Of a stretch of DNA of 64,000 nucleotides, positions 50,206 to 59,604 are shown piece after piece. Under the pieces are notes generated by a model. That model was not told the origin of the DNA. It made no database searches and saw only the letters and a list, made by a program, of their open reading frames with translations. The number at the start of each line of letters is the position of its first letter. Position 1 is the stretch's first letter. The DNA comes from Symbiodinium natans (Eukaryota > Sar > Dinophyceae > Suessiales > Symbiodiniaceae), in NCBI GenBank assembly GCA_905221605.1, contig CAJNDS010002095.1:442001-506000 (forward strand), read 5' to 3'. A program made the translations under genes and the position numbers.

Positions 50206-50624
50206 CTTACATGGTTCCAGGCATCGAGGGCTTAGAGAGAGGTGTAGGCGTTTAGGGGTGGGGTTTCCCTAAACCCTAAACCCTAAACCCTAAACCCTAA
50301 AACCTAAACCCTACACCCTAAAACCCTAAACCCAAGGCCCTAAGAAGCGCCATATTGTAGGGTTTAGGGTTTAGGGTTTAGCGTTTCGGGTGTATATACA
50401 TATGTGTACAGATTATTGGGGGGGACGCTTCGGAAAAGGATTATGTTCGAGCCAAGGGTCCGCGTCGTGGATGGGATAGTAGTGGAGCTTGCCCTCCACA
50501 GTGGCCTGGTTCCGAGCCGGAGTTGTTTAGGGTTTAGGGTCTAGGGTTTAAGGGGTTAAGGGGTTAAGGGGTTTAGGGGTTTAGGGAAAACTCCCAGTCA
50601 GAGAGTGGGCCGGCTCCACTTGGT

Positions 50625-51180
50625 TTCCCAGTAGCCACATTGGCAATAAGGCTAGGGTTGCCCAGTATCCTAGAAATTGAAAGGGTGACCTTGGTGTTTT
50701 TGGTTTAGATTGGTTGAGAAGGGAACCTACAGACCTAAAGAAAAGGCAATGAGGGTACTAGTGTGCATCCTAGAAGGCTACCTGTTTCTGGGGTTGACTG
50801 GGTTTCGGGCTCAAGGTACATTGGTTCTGAGTTTTCATGCTTGTATTACAATGTATTTGGTGACAAACAAAAACTTATGTTCTTGCTACACTCGCATTAC
50901 AATTATTATTATTATTACTATTATTATTATTAATTATCATTATTATCATTATCATTATCATTATTTTGATCATTATGATTGTTATTATGATCATGACTAC
51001 GATTATGATTATGATTTTGATCATGATTACTATTATCATTGTTATTCTATGTATGTATATATGTATATCATGTTGACTACGATTGCTATGCTTGGTTGTT
51101 GCTGTTGAGGCTGCTTTTCTCTTCTTGGGCTTGGGGCTGTGGGGGTGGATGTCCCGAAGCCTCTGCCTCAACGCCCCTGA
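50625..51180. other. Telomere-free stretch with (ATT)n
   Basis: Contains a possible decayed family-C element at 50650-50730 and the microsatellite below. The 132-codon plus frame is largely simple repeat. Confidence 0.5.
50895..51060. repeat. (ATT)n / (GAT)n / (CAT)n-rich tract
   Basis: About 165 bp of ATT, ATC, GAT and TATGAT units. Confidence 0.95.
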
Positions 51181-51300
51181 GCCTAAACCCTAAACCCTAA
51201 ACCATAAAGCCTAAACCCTAAACCCTAAACCCTAAACCATAAAGCCTAAACCCTAAACCCTAAACCCTAAACCTAAACCCTAAACCCTATATAAACCCTA
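51180..51300 (-). repeat. (CCCTAAA)n array with a duplicated block
   Basis: The block CCCTAAACCATAAAGCCTAA occurs twice (about 51195 and 51233). Confidence 0.9.
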
Positions 51301-51819
51301 TATAAACCTTAAAACCATTCGTCTTTAGGGCTTAGGGGTTTAGGGGTTCAGAATGGCATCACCGTCTAGGCGACTCACCGGTATCTACAGGGAACCGTAA
51401 ATGTTTAGGGTTTAGGGTTTAGGGTTTAGGGTTTAGGGTTTAAGGTTTAGGGTTTAGGGTTAAAACAAAAAAGCGCATCTTTTCGCAACGTCAGGGTGAA
51501 CAAACTCCAGCCTCATGAGCCTCTCCCCACAGCTTGTGGTCCCAAGACAAGAATACTACATCGATAAGCCCTTAACCCCAAACCCCAAACCCTATAAAAA
51601 CCCTAAACCCTAAACCCTAAACCCTAAATCCTAAATTGACCTTGCCTCATACGGTCACTTCTCTAAATTGTGGTCCCTGTCGGGGGTTACAATTGGAAGG
51701 CGGCCCGTAGTACGTGGGGTGCCCAAACAGGGACCATGATTTTGAGAAAGCCCTTAACCCTAAACCCTAAACCCCAAACCCCAAACCCTAAACCCTATCG
51801 GGTTGAGCAAGCAGCACCC

Positions 51820-51908
51820 CAACACCCCCCCCAAAGCCTCGCCTCAGACTGGGGGCTGGCACTGTGCTCCACCAGGAGTCGGACGATCCTTCTTCCGTGG
51901 GCGGCGAA
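51820..51908 (-). CDS. Ankyrin-repeat exon
   Basis: Open on minus: FAAHGRRIVRLLVEHSASPQ then SEARL. H-G-R-x-I-V-R-L-L-V-E-H-S-A is the helix-2/loop of an ankyrin repeat. TTTAGGG (plus) begins directly at 51910. Confidence 0.6.
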
Positions 51909-52235
51909 GGGGTTTAGGGTTTAGGGTTTAGGGTGTTTGCGTGTTAGGGTTTAGGGTTTAGGGTTTAGGGAAGGAGGCGGAGGGCGGGAGGGGTAGGTGC
52001 AGGCCAGTTCAGGGTTCACCTTTGTGGCAAGTACCACTGACTGGCCGCGCTCTCTTGAACAAACATTGCCCCTCCAAGCGCAAACCAGCCTCTGAGCCCT
52101 TAAAACCTGAAAAGGCCCTGAGAGTCCCAACCAACAAAGACACCAAACGACTGAAGTAAGCACACCATAGTAAGTTAATCATTAAGGGAACTTTACCTTT
52201 TGGGGTTTGCTTGCTTTATAAGGGAACCTTGAGCC

Positions 52236-52340
52236 CAACAAAACCTTTGCTGGACAAGGGGCTCGTGGTTGCCGCTGCCCGCGGCAATGTGGATTGCCTG
52301 GCATCCGCGCTTCTGGGCTTATCGAGTTGCCTAGTTTGGG
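52236..52340 (+). CDS. Plus-strand ankyrin-repeat exon
   Basis: Open on plus: LLDKGLVVAAARGNVDCLAS then ALLGLSS. L-V-x-A-A-x-x-G-N-V-x-C-L fits an ankyrin repeat. It lies on the opposite strand to the neighbouring ankyrin exons, so it belongs to another gene or an inverted duplicate. Confidence 0.45.
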
Positions 52341-52859
52341 TTGGGGGGCCTCCTATGCGTCTACTTGACTTGGGTTTAGGGTTTAGGGTTTGTGTGCAGT
52401 GTGGCGCTCGCAGGGCATTCTCGGGCTGAGGGTTTCGTGTTCGGGGTCTTGGGTAAAGAGTCAATGATGAGGATAGAGGCACTTCGAGCGTTAATGGAAA
52501 TTGATAGGTGACCCTCCCCCCACCCCCCGCCCCCACAAAAAAAAAAAACTCGAATACTGATTGTAGGAAGCCCCCCCGAGGACACCCCTAGTATGGCAAA
52601 CCCCCCTTATACGAGTCGTGAACAAAACAGCAACGAATTTTCCCTAAACCCTAAACCGAATGGGGTTTAGGGCTTATAGGGTTTAGGGCGTGCCAAGAGC
52701 CGAAATCCGTGGCACTCCGAAGCCTCGCGTCAAGCAATAAACAAGAGACCATGAACGTCGAACTCTACAACCTCAACTCTCAACTCTCCCGCTTCCTCCC
52801 CTTCTTCCTGCCCTTCCTCCCCTTCCCTCTTCCTCGCCCTAAACCCTGAACCCTAAACC

Positions 52860-53104
52860 CTAATGTGAGAGTGGCTTTTTTAATTGGGGTGGCAATAGTA
52901 ATATTCGCCAGGCCAGAGGGCCCCAGCCGAAGACTACTTTCCATTACGGGAGGTTGTCGGGCCGATGTATGTAAACAAGTCTATATAGGGGGGTCCGGTG
53001 ATAATAAGAATGGGGTGGCAATTGCAAAATTTCTCTGGCCAGGAATTGAAAATTTTACTGAAAGTGGCTTAAGAGTTCCATTGCAGAGAAGACTTTTCAG
53101 CTGA
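52860..53104 (+). other. Imperfect tandem block, no supported gene
   Basis: GGGGTGGCAATAGTAATATT (52888) and GGGGTGGCAATTGCAAAATT (53014) begin two similar segments, each followed by a GGCCAG. The 79-codon frame over them shows no domain. Confidence 0.3.
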
Positions 53105-53731
53105 GCTGGCTTGAAAGAGCTCCAAGGCTCAGTCTTTAGAGAAGCAGACCCTAACAGCTGACCCCCCCCAGACCCCCAGACCCCAGACCCCCAGAATCCT
53201 CATAATTGACACCCCTCTTTTTTTCCCACCCCTCCAAACCCGGGGGGGTTTATTAAAGCGACTCTAACATTAAACCCTAAGCACTAAACCCTGAACCCGA
53301 AACCCTAAACCCTTCTCCCATCCTCCCTACCGATGCCTCACAGAGGCGCTCCTTTCCGCCATCCTTGGTCTTCGCCTGTTGGTGTCAGGGTGTTTGAGGG
53401 TTCAGGGCTAAGGCCAAGGCCAAGGAAGTCGGGATAACCCTAAACCCTAAACCCTAAACCCTAAACTCTAAACCCTAAACCCTAAATCCTGAACCCACGT
53501 GTTAGGGTTTTTGAGGATTCAGGGCTAAGGCCAAGGGGGCCAAGGGGTGTCGGGATAGCCCTAGACCCTCCTGACCCTCGCAGCCTCAGTGCGGGAGCCT
53601 ACTGAGCCCTACAACCCTAAACCCCGTAAACCCCAAGCCTCCCAATCCCTAAACCCTAAACCCTAAACCCTAAACCCTAAAGCCTAAACCCTAAACTTAA
53701 ACCCTTTTCCTAAACCCTGAACCCTAAAAAG

Positions 53732-53838
53732 CCCTCGGCTCGACGGTCCTTGGCTCGCACGTCCGCCCGCCATTTGATGAGCTCTTCGATGCACTTCAGG
53801 GATCCCCCGCCGACAGTTTCGACCTGTCCGAGGGCTTG
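53732..53838 (-). CDS. Ankyrin-repeat exon
   Basis: Repeat-derived acceptor (CCCTAAACCCCAG), then QALGQVETVGGGSLKCIEEL, IKWRADVRAKDRRAEG, running into TTTTTAGGG. 'G-x-x-x-C-I-x-E-L-I-x-x-x-A-D-V-x-A-K-D' is a typical ankyrin helix-2 and turn. Confidence 0.6.
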
Positions 53839-54024
53839 CTGGGGTTTAGGGTTTGGGGTTTGAGGTTTAGGGTCTAGGGTCTAGGGTTTAGGGCTTAGGG
53901 TTTCGGGCTTAGGGCTTAGGCTTTAGGGAGTAGTCGTTTTGGGGTGTAAGGGGCTACGGGTGTAGGGTTTTAGGGCTTGCAGGGCGTTTGGGGGTCAGAG
54001 GCTTCTGGACTTTTCATTGGGTAC

Positions 54025-54515
54025 TGCGCATACACACACAGATATGTGTGTATATATATATATATATTCAAATATTCATATTTATGTATATATATATATC
54101 TTCCTAAACCCAATAAACCAGCCAAATATTCTAGCAAAGGTGCGACAGCTGCCATGCGCCCACAAGGGAGCAGGAGCTGTTGTTTGGGACTTGGGGGTGT
54201 TGGGGTTCGCAGACGTTTGATCACCGGAAAATTGGAGAGCTGGCAACATGCACAGATCCCCAAATGAAGAGCTGGCACAGATCCCCAAATGAAGAGCTGG
54301 CAGCATGCCCAGATTCCCAAACAGTTTGGAGAGACTTTGTGCTGTGCAACAAGCACGCCATACATTCCAGGGGGCTTGACATTGTTTTTTCGGCAAAGGA
54401 GATTCGCCTGGTATTGCCTAACGAAAGTGCTATGGATTTGGCAGCGTTCGATGGTTAGTGTATCTATATATATATACACTAATATACATGTGACGTATAC
54501 ATATATGTACGTACA
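54025..54515. repeat. (TA)n blocks and a ~28-bp minisatellite
   Basis: TATATA runs at 54048-54105 and 54460-54510. In between, GAGCTGGCA-x-CAGATCCCCAAATGAA is repeated three times (54236-54325). A plus frame (WRDFVLCNKHAIHSRGLDIV and on to 54458) downstream of the minisatellite looks mildly coding. Confidence 0.8.
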
Positions 54516-54519
54516 GTGA

Positions 54520-54960
54520 ACCTGTTTCTAGCCTCATTATTCCTGCGGGTTTCTCGCTGGGCTTTCAACGAGATGCTCGCGTGGTTTTCATGAAATTTTT
54601 TCGCTGATTTTTAGAATTCCTTCAGGCACTCCAAGACATTTTCCACGGACAGGTCGTCGCTAATGCCACTATATTGCATGAACTTGCTATACTAGTCTGT
54701 CAGAACACAGATCTTCACATAATGGTCTGTGAAGGTCTGTGAACAAAACTCTGCAAGCTGGCGACGACCTGTGAAGGCCCGTGCAAACTGTGAAGATGCG
54801 GTTGCGCATGCATTGTTCATGACGCCCTAGCATGAAGATTCGCTCGTGACAGACTCGTAAAGTGTTGCCTGTGTTTCGCTGGGCCATTGTAATGAGTTCC
54901 GCTGGGTTCTCCGCTGGTTTTGGGGGGCTCCAAAGCATCTGCAACAAACTCTGAACCCAA
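54520..54960. other. Telomere-free stretch, no supported gene
   Basis: Contains the direct repeats GGTCTGTGAAGGTCTGTGAA at 54722-54742. The 86-codon minus frame has no recognised domain. Confidence 0.4.
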
Positions 54961-55236
54961 GAGCTCGCAGCCCGAATCCCTAAACCCTAAACCCCTAAAC
55001 GCTCAACCCCATCCTTTCAACCCTATGTAGCCGGCCAACTCCTAAAATCCGAAACCCCAGCCAGATAAACTCCCCATAAGAGCCCCCCCCCCCCCTAAAC
55101 CCCTTTTGGGGCTTAGGGTTTTGGGGTTCAAAGGTTTGAGGGTGAGATTTAGGGCCCGACGCCCTCAACACTTAAAACCCAACATATTTGGGGATTTATC
55201 CCAAAACCCAAAACCCAAAACCCTAAACCCTAAACT

Positions 55237-55305
55237 GGGGCTGCAGAGTGTCCCGCCTGGCCCGTGATGGAGTACCTTCGGTACTCCATCTGTACCTGTC
55301 GGTTA
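55237..55305 (-). CDS. Exon-like block containing a perfect hairpin
   Basis: Acceptor TTAACCGACAG, frame VQMEYRRYSITGQAGHSAAP, running into GTTTAGGG. The plus sequence TGGAGTACC-TTC-GGTACTCCA forms a 9-bp stem inside it. Confidence 0.4.
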
Positions 55306-55468
55306 ACAGGCTCAGGGCTGAGGGTTGAGGGTTTTAGGGTTTAGGGTTTTAGGGTTTTAGGGTTAAGGGTTAAGGGTTTAGGGTTTTCGGGTTTTGGGTT
55401 TAGGGTTTAGGGCTGAGGGTTGAGAGTGGGCAAAGGGATCCCAAACCCATAAAAGCACCATTGTTTTA

Positions 55469-55583
55469 CAAGACCCAGGATTATCCTAGGAATGAAAAGG
55501 GTGCCCTTACTTGGTTTAAAGGTTCTGACAAGGGAACCTAGACCCTAACAGAAAGGAAGTAAGGGTCTACTCTGGGTCCTAGT
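55469..55583. mobile_element. Family-C TIR element, copy 4
   Basis: Left CAAGACCCAGGATTATCCTA, right TCTACTCTGGGTCCTAG; interior GGAATGAAAAGGGTGCCC. Confidence 0.7.
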
Positions 55584-55791
55584 AGCCCTAAACCCTAAAC
55601 CCTAAACCTTAAACCCTAAACATACTTTGGGGACTTAGGGTTCAGAGTGGGTTTCGGGAGATTATCAACATGAGTAGGCCCCAGGGAGTTTAAGGGCATC
55701 CTACAGGGGTGGCGGTCCACCCGAAACCCTATTTTACAGCCCTCAACTTACAGGCCCTACACCCTAAACCCTAAACCCTATCAACCCCATA

Positions 55792-56030
55792 AACCCTATA
55801 AACCCTATAAACCCTAAACCTGGTTTCATAGTCCCCAGGCTGCCGGGACAGTTCGCTCATCAGCTGCCGCAGCCGGAAACCCATAAACCCTATAAACCCT
55901 ATAAACCCTATAAACCCTATAAACCCTATAAACCCTATAAACCCTATAAACCCTATAAACCCTATAAACCCTATAAACCCTATAAACCCTATAAACCCTA
56001 TGAACCCTACAAACCCTATAAACCCAAAAA
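55792..56030 (-). repeat. (CCCTATAAA)n 9-mer array split by an exon-like block
   Basis: Three units before 55815 and about 16 after 55880. The unit is the complement of the TTTATAGGG 9-mer at 287-427. Confidence 0.95.
55818..55878 (-). CDS. Exon-like block between 9-mer arrays
   Basis: Reads RLRQLMSELSRQPGDYETR with donor ACCAG-GTTTAGGG, a CAG|GT made by the repeat. Upstream are TTTATAGGG units in gene sense. Confidence 0.5.
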
Positions 56031-56119
56031 CATATCGTTTCCGGGGCAACTGCGCCTTGGGCAACTCATGCCCTCAAGAGCCGCAGGAAGGGGAGCTAGG
56101 GAGCGACCTCGCATCCTAG

Positions 56120-56245
56120 TAGTTTGGGGTTTAGGGTTTAGGGTTTAGGGTTTAGGATCTAGGGTTTAGGGTTTAAAGGGTTAAAGGGTTAAGGGTTAAG
56201 GGTTTAGGGTTTAGGGTTTAGGGTTTAGGGTTTAGGGTTTAGGGG
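56120..56245 (+). repeat. TTTAGGG array
   Basis: About 16 units with AAAGGG interruptions. Confidence 0.9.
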
Positions 56246-56510
56246 CGATTCGGTAGTGCTGGGGGTCCAAAGGGACGGACTCCGGCCGACTTGCGTCTAG
56301 GCCCCGAAGGGCCAGCGCCAAAAGTACGCGGCGGACCACGGATCCCACGACAGGCTCCCTCCTGAAAGGGGACCAAACACACTTTGCGGTGTCCCTGCCA
56401 TTCTTCGCCATCGAAGAAGGGCTGCTGCGCTCAGCCACTCCCGGCAGCTGTGCCAAGACGCGGGCCAGAAGAAGAAGCTCGCAACCAACGCCTTCTGCCT
56501 GCGTCAGCAC
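56235..56510 (-). CDS. Unidentified coding block, about 90 codons
   Basis: No ATG (the frame opens at CTG after ACAGGTGTG). It reads LTQAEGVGCELLLLARVLAQ, then LPGVAERSSPSSMAKNGR, then RREPVVGSVVRRVLLALALR. The stop is a CCCTAA of the adjacent array. GC-rich; the plus frame 56389-56649 is a competitor but ends in repeat peptides. Confidence 0.4.
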
Positions 56511-56955
56511 ACCTGTCCGGGCAGTCGAGCGGTCTAGGGCTTGGGGCTTAGGGTTTTGGGTTTCGGGTTTGGGGGCTTGGGTTTCGGTTTTTGGGGGTTT
56601 CAGGTTTGGGTTTGGGGTGTATATAGGGGTTTGGGGTTTTGGGGTTTAGGGCCCCACATTCATCAGCGAAAACTCCCTGGTGAATCCCTGAATGCGGGTC
56701 GGGCCACAAAGCCGGTTTAGGTAATCAGCGAACTGATTTTGGAGTACCAGTAAAAGCTGAAACTGCGGTACTAAGAACCCAAAGTCAGCATCGTGCCTTG
56801 CAATAGCACCGTATTTCCTTTGACCTTGAACCAAAAACCCCAATCCCCAAACGCCCACTGTAGAACCCAACCCCTGAAACCCTGCCCCCGAACCCTAAAC
56901 ACCCAAACCCCAAACCCCAAACCTCAAACCTCAAACCCTAAACCCTAAACCCTAC

Positions 56956-57006
56956 CACTCCCGTAGAGGGCACGGAGGGATCCGCGGCGGCAGCGGCATG
57001 GATGGC
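56956..57006 (-). CDS. Exon-like block with complete splice sites
   Basis: Exactly 17 codons, AIHAAAAADPSVPSTGV; acceptor AACACGCTTGCAG, donor GTG-GTAGGGTTTAGGG. Possibly an ankyrin fragment. Confidence 0.45.
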
Positions 57007-57087
57007 CTGCAAGCGTGTTGAACCCCTGAGCACGCACTTGCAAAAGGGTTTAGGGTTTAGGGTTTAGGGTTTAGAGTTTAGGGGGTA

Positions 57088-57333
57088 AGAGTGTTTTTTT
57101 TTGTTGCGGGTGCTTTTTTGCTGTGGGTGCGGCGGCGTTTTTTTTTTTTTGCTGCGGGTGCGGGGGCGGTTTTTTTTTGTTTTGTTTTTTGCTGCGGGTG
57201 CGGGGACGTTTTTTTTTTTTTGCTGTTTTTTTGCTGCGGGTGCGGGGGCGACACGCACCAGGTCACTCACTCACCGGGGCGGCCCCCGAAAAAAGCACCC
57301 ACAGCAAAAAAGCACCCACAACAAAAACAAAAA
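57088..57333. repeat. Foldback element with internal minisatellite
   Basis: TTGTTGCGGGTGCTTTTTTG (57100) pairs with its inverted copy AAAAAAGCACCCACAACAAA (57306). Between them, about four units of T-run + GCTGCGGGTGCGGGGGCG. Open frames across it are Phe/Cys-rich artefacts. Confidence 0.8.
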
Positions 57334-57533
57334 CACAGGTTCCGGGTTTAGGGCCTCTGCAACCACATATGCAAGCCAAACCCCACATTGATCCCTTAAC
57401 AACTTGAACCCCACAAAGTTAAACTTGATGAACACTGAGCCCAACAGATGCGAAACCCTGCACAGCCTAAAGCCTGGAAAACCTAGACCTACGCTGCACC
57501 CAAGGGACTAGAGCGCAAAAAAAAGAAGCAGAA

Positions 57534-57562
57534 TAATAATAATAATAAATAATAATAATGCC
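57534..57562. repeat. (AAT)n tract
   Basis: Nine to ten AAT units with one frame slip. Confidence 0.95.
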
Positions 57563-57569
57563 TAAGCAC

Positions 57570-58005
57570 TCTAAACCCTAAACCCTGAATCTTACGAGCC
57601 CTGGAAACTCCATAAACATTACTAAGGTCCAAGACGGGAACCTAGTAGGGCCGACAGAATGCCATGCATTCCGTAGAAGAACCCAAAGACCCCTGAATTA
57701 GGGTTTAGCGCTCAGGGTTTATGGGGTGTAGGGTTTAGGGCATCGAAACTTAACATGAAGGGTTTAGGAAGTCGAAATGGCGGTTCAAGGACATCATGCA
57801 GTTTCCGCATGATGCGGGCTGCCCCGCCCCTTGAACCCACTTCAATTGAAGCCTATTTACGTTTCACCCCCCAGACCACGATAAGCTTCGACAGTTTGTG
57901 GGGATAAGGGGTATTCCCTAACCACCCCCCCAGAGAATTTTCTATGAGTGAAGGGCTTGGGGGTATGCTCGAACCTTCTCCAAACTGTAGGGTTGGATGA
58001 GGGTT
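57570..58005. other. Anonymous DNA, no gene seen
   Basis: Scattered degenerate units only; includes a short inverted GACATCATGCAG / CCGCATGATGCGG motif near 57790-57815. Confidence 0.4.
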
Positions 58006-58018
58006 TAGGGTTTAGGGT

Positions 58019-58276
58019 TTAGGGTTTAGGGTTTCGTGCGATGAACAAGAAGGCACCTTCAAACGATTCACTGCGTGGGCCAGTGTCTTTCACTGCCCCC
58101 ATCGTGTCTTCGTCCTGAAACGTGTGGTAGAACCGGGGGTTGTACCACTTGTGCAGCATCTGCTGATTGAGTTCTTGGAACGCGTGGTGCTTCGGCTTGA
58201 GCGGCCAGTGGAGCTTTGGATGCCATACTGCAAGCTTGAGGGTTGCCTGAAGCAGCCCCAAGCCAAGTAAGTTCAC
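58019..58276 (-). CDS. Conserved-looking coding block of unknown function
   Basis: Open for 85 codons from GTG (no ATG): LLQATLKLAVWHPKLHWPLK, PKHHAFQELNQQMLHKWYNP, RFYHTFQDEDTMGAVKDTGP. Aromatic/His-rich with a DED motif; it looks like a real protein segment, possibly from a mobile-element or dinoflagellate-specific family. The last residues (ARNPKP) and the TAA are telomeric repeat, so the exon may end earlier. TTTAGGG upstream and CCCTAAA downstream in gene sense, the reverse of the usual exon polarity. Confidence 0.55.
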   Translation of the reverse strand: MNLLGLGLLQATLKLAVWHPKLHWPLKPKHHAFQELNQQMLHKWYNPRFYHTFQDEDTMGAVKDTGPRSESFEGAFLFIARNPKP

Positions 58277-58277
58277 T

Positions 58278-58335
58278 GCAACCCTAAACCCTAAACCCTA
58301 AACCCTAAACCCTAAACCCTAAACCCTAAACCCCT
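58278..58335 (-). repeat. (CCCTAAA)n array
   Basis: Eight perfect units. Confidence 0.95.
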
Positions 58336-58534
58336 AGCCCCAAACACCCTTAACACAAACCCCTCAACACCCACACAACCAAAACTCTTCCTGCATAAGC
58401 CCTCTCAGACTCATGAACCCTAAAATCAAATTGCCAGCCCCTAAACTCTAAACCCTAAACCCTAAACCCTAACCCCCCCCCCCAAAAAAAAAAAAAAAAA
58501 AAAAAACAATGCCCCAACCAGCCTGCGAGCTGAC

Positions 58535-58577
58535 CTTGCGGTTCTTGTACCTCAGAGGCCTCTCGGAGGAGTCCTTG
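58535..58577 (-). CDS. Exon-like micro-block
   Basis: Acceptor CGAACCTGCCAG, then KDSSERPLRYKNRK, donor AAG-GTCAGC. 43 bp. Confidence 0.4.
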
Positions 58578-58744
58578 CTGGCAGGTTCGGGTTGTAGGGT
58601 TTTAGGGTTTAGGGTGAGCCTAAAGCGTAAAGTCTAAAGCCGACAGCCTAAAGCCTAACCCGAAACCCTGAACCCGAAACCCTAAACCCTAAACCCTACA
58701 CCCCCGAGGCTTGAAGGAACCGGCTCAAAGGGCACTTTTTTTTT

Positions 58745-58770
58745 GGGGGGGGGGGGGGGGGGGGGGGGGG
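58745..58770. repeat. Poly-G tract, 26 nt
   Basis: Directly after T9. Confidence 0.95.
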
Positions 58771-59088
58771 TTGTTGGTTCAGGGTTTTTGGAAGTTTGGG
58801 CGACGTTGAGGCTCTCAGGAGGGAGGACGAGAGCTTCAGGGCTAGGGGGTTCGGGGTTTGAGGAATGAGGGGTTTAGGGTTTAGGGTTTAGGGCTTAGGG
58901 CTTAGGGTTCAGGGCTCGGGGTTCTGGTTTCCCTAAACCCCAAACCCCCCTAAAACTGGCCCACATGCTTTGATCCCGGAATACTATCAGAGGCTTGTCC
59001 CTAAACCTTGAACCCTAGACCCTAAACCCTAAACCGTAAACCCTAAACCCTAAACCCTGAACGCCCTGGGCGGAATCAAGGACAGATG

Positions 59089-59325
59089 CTATCGGCAGCC
59101 GAGCCGCCGATTTCTAATGGGCCGCTTCCCTCTGTGAGTTGCGTAGGCCTTCATTGATTTGCGCCTCTTCCGTGACATGCGCCTTGCCGGCTCGATGCCC
59201 GAGGCACACGGACCCATGACGCCGCTGTCAGCATTGTTGGGCAGGTAGTCCAGACAAGCCATGGTCTTGGAACAGTCATGACGGGGGCAAGCACTGGGTA
59301 AGTACAGTGGTCCAAGCTTGCACAC
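59089..59325 (-). CDS. Unidentified open block, Cys/Arg-rich
   Basis: 78 codons from GTG, or 59 from the internal ATG: CPRHDCSKTMACLDYLPNNA, then DSGVMGPCASGIEPARRM, then a basic tail SRKRRKSMKAYATHRGKR. Ends in TAG outside repeat. Possibly coding; no family. Confidence 0.35.
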   Translation of the reverse strand: MCKLGPLYLPSACPRHDCSKTMACLDYLPNNADSGVMGPCASGIEPARRMSRKRRKSMKAYATHRGKRPIRNRRLGCR

Positions 59326-59604
59326 ACCAGCTGGCTTCAGTCATGGTTCTCGGAACCCAGCGCCGGTACGACGCTGTTGTCGGGAAGTCCGGCAAGCTCG
59401 GAACTGGGGATTTTGGTACCTGACATAGCGCGATACAACCGATTTAAAGGCTGACATGGGTACGTAATTGTCTAAGTCCCTATACTAGGTCTATAGCCTG
59501 ACATATAGGTCACCTACTTCCCACAATTTCCCACCACAGAACCAGTAAGTTTAGCAACGTGTCGTATCCCTAAACCCTAAACCCTAAACCCTAAACCCCA
59601 AACC

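Noticed and set aside
50710-51108. 132-codon plus frame with poly Tyr-His-Asp
   Set aside because: ATT/CAT microsatellite translation.
55880-56064. Frame with repeated GFI/IGF peptide
   Set aside because: Translation of the CCCTATAAA array; only the RLRQLMSELS block within it looks coding.
57064-57407. Overlapping frames of 62-96 codons
   Set aside because: Translations of the T-run/GCTGCGGGTGCGG foldback element.
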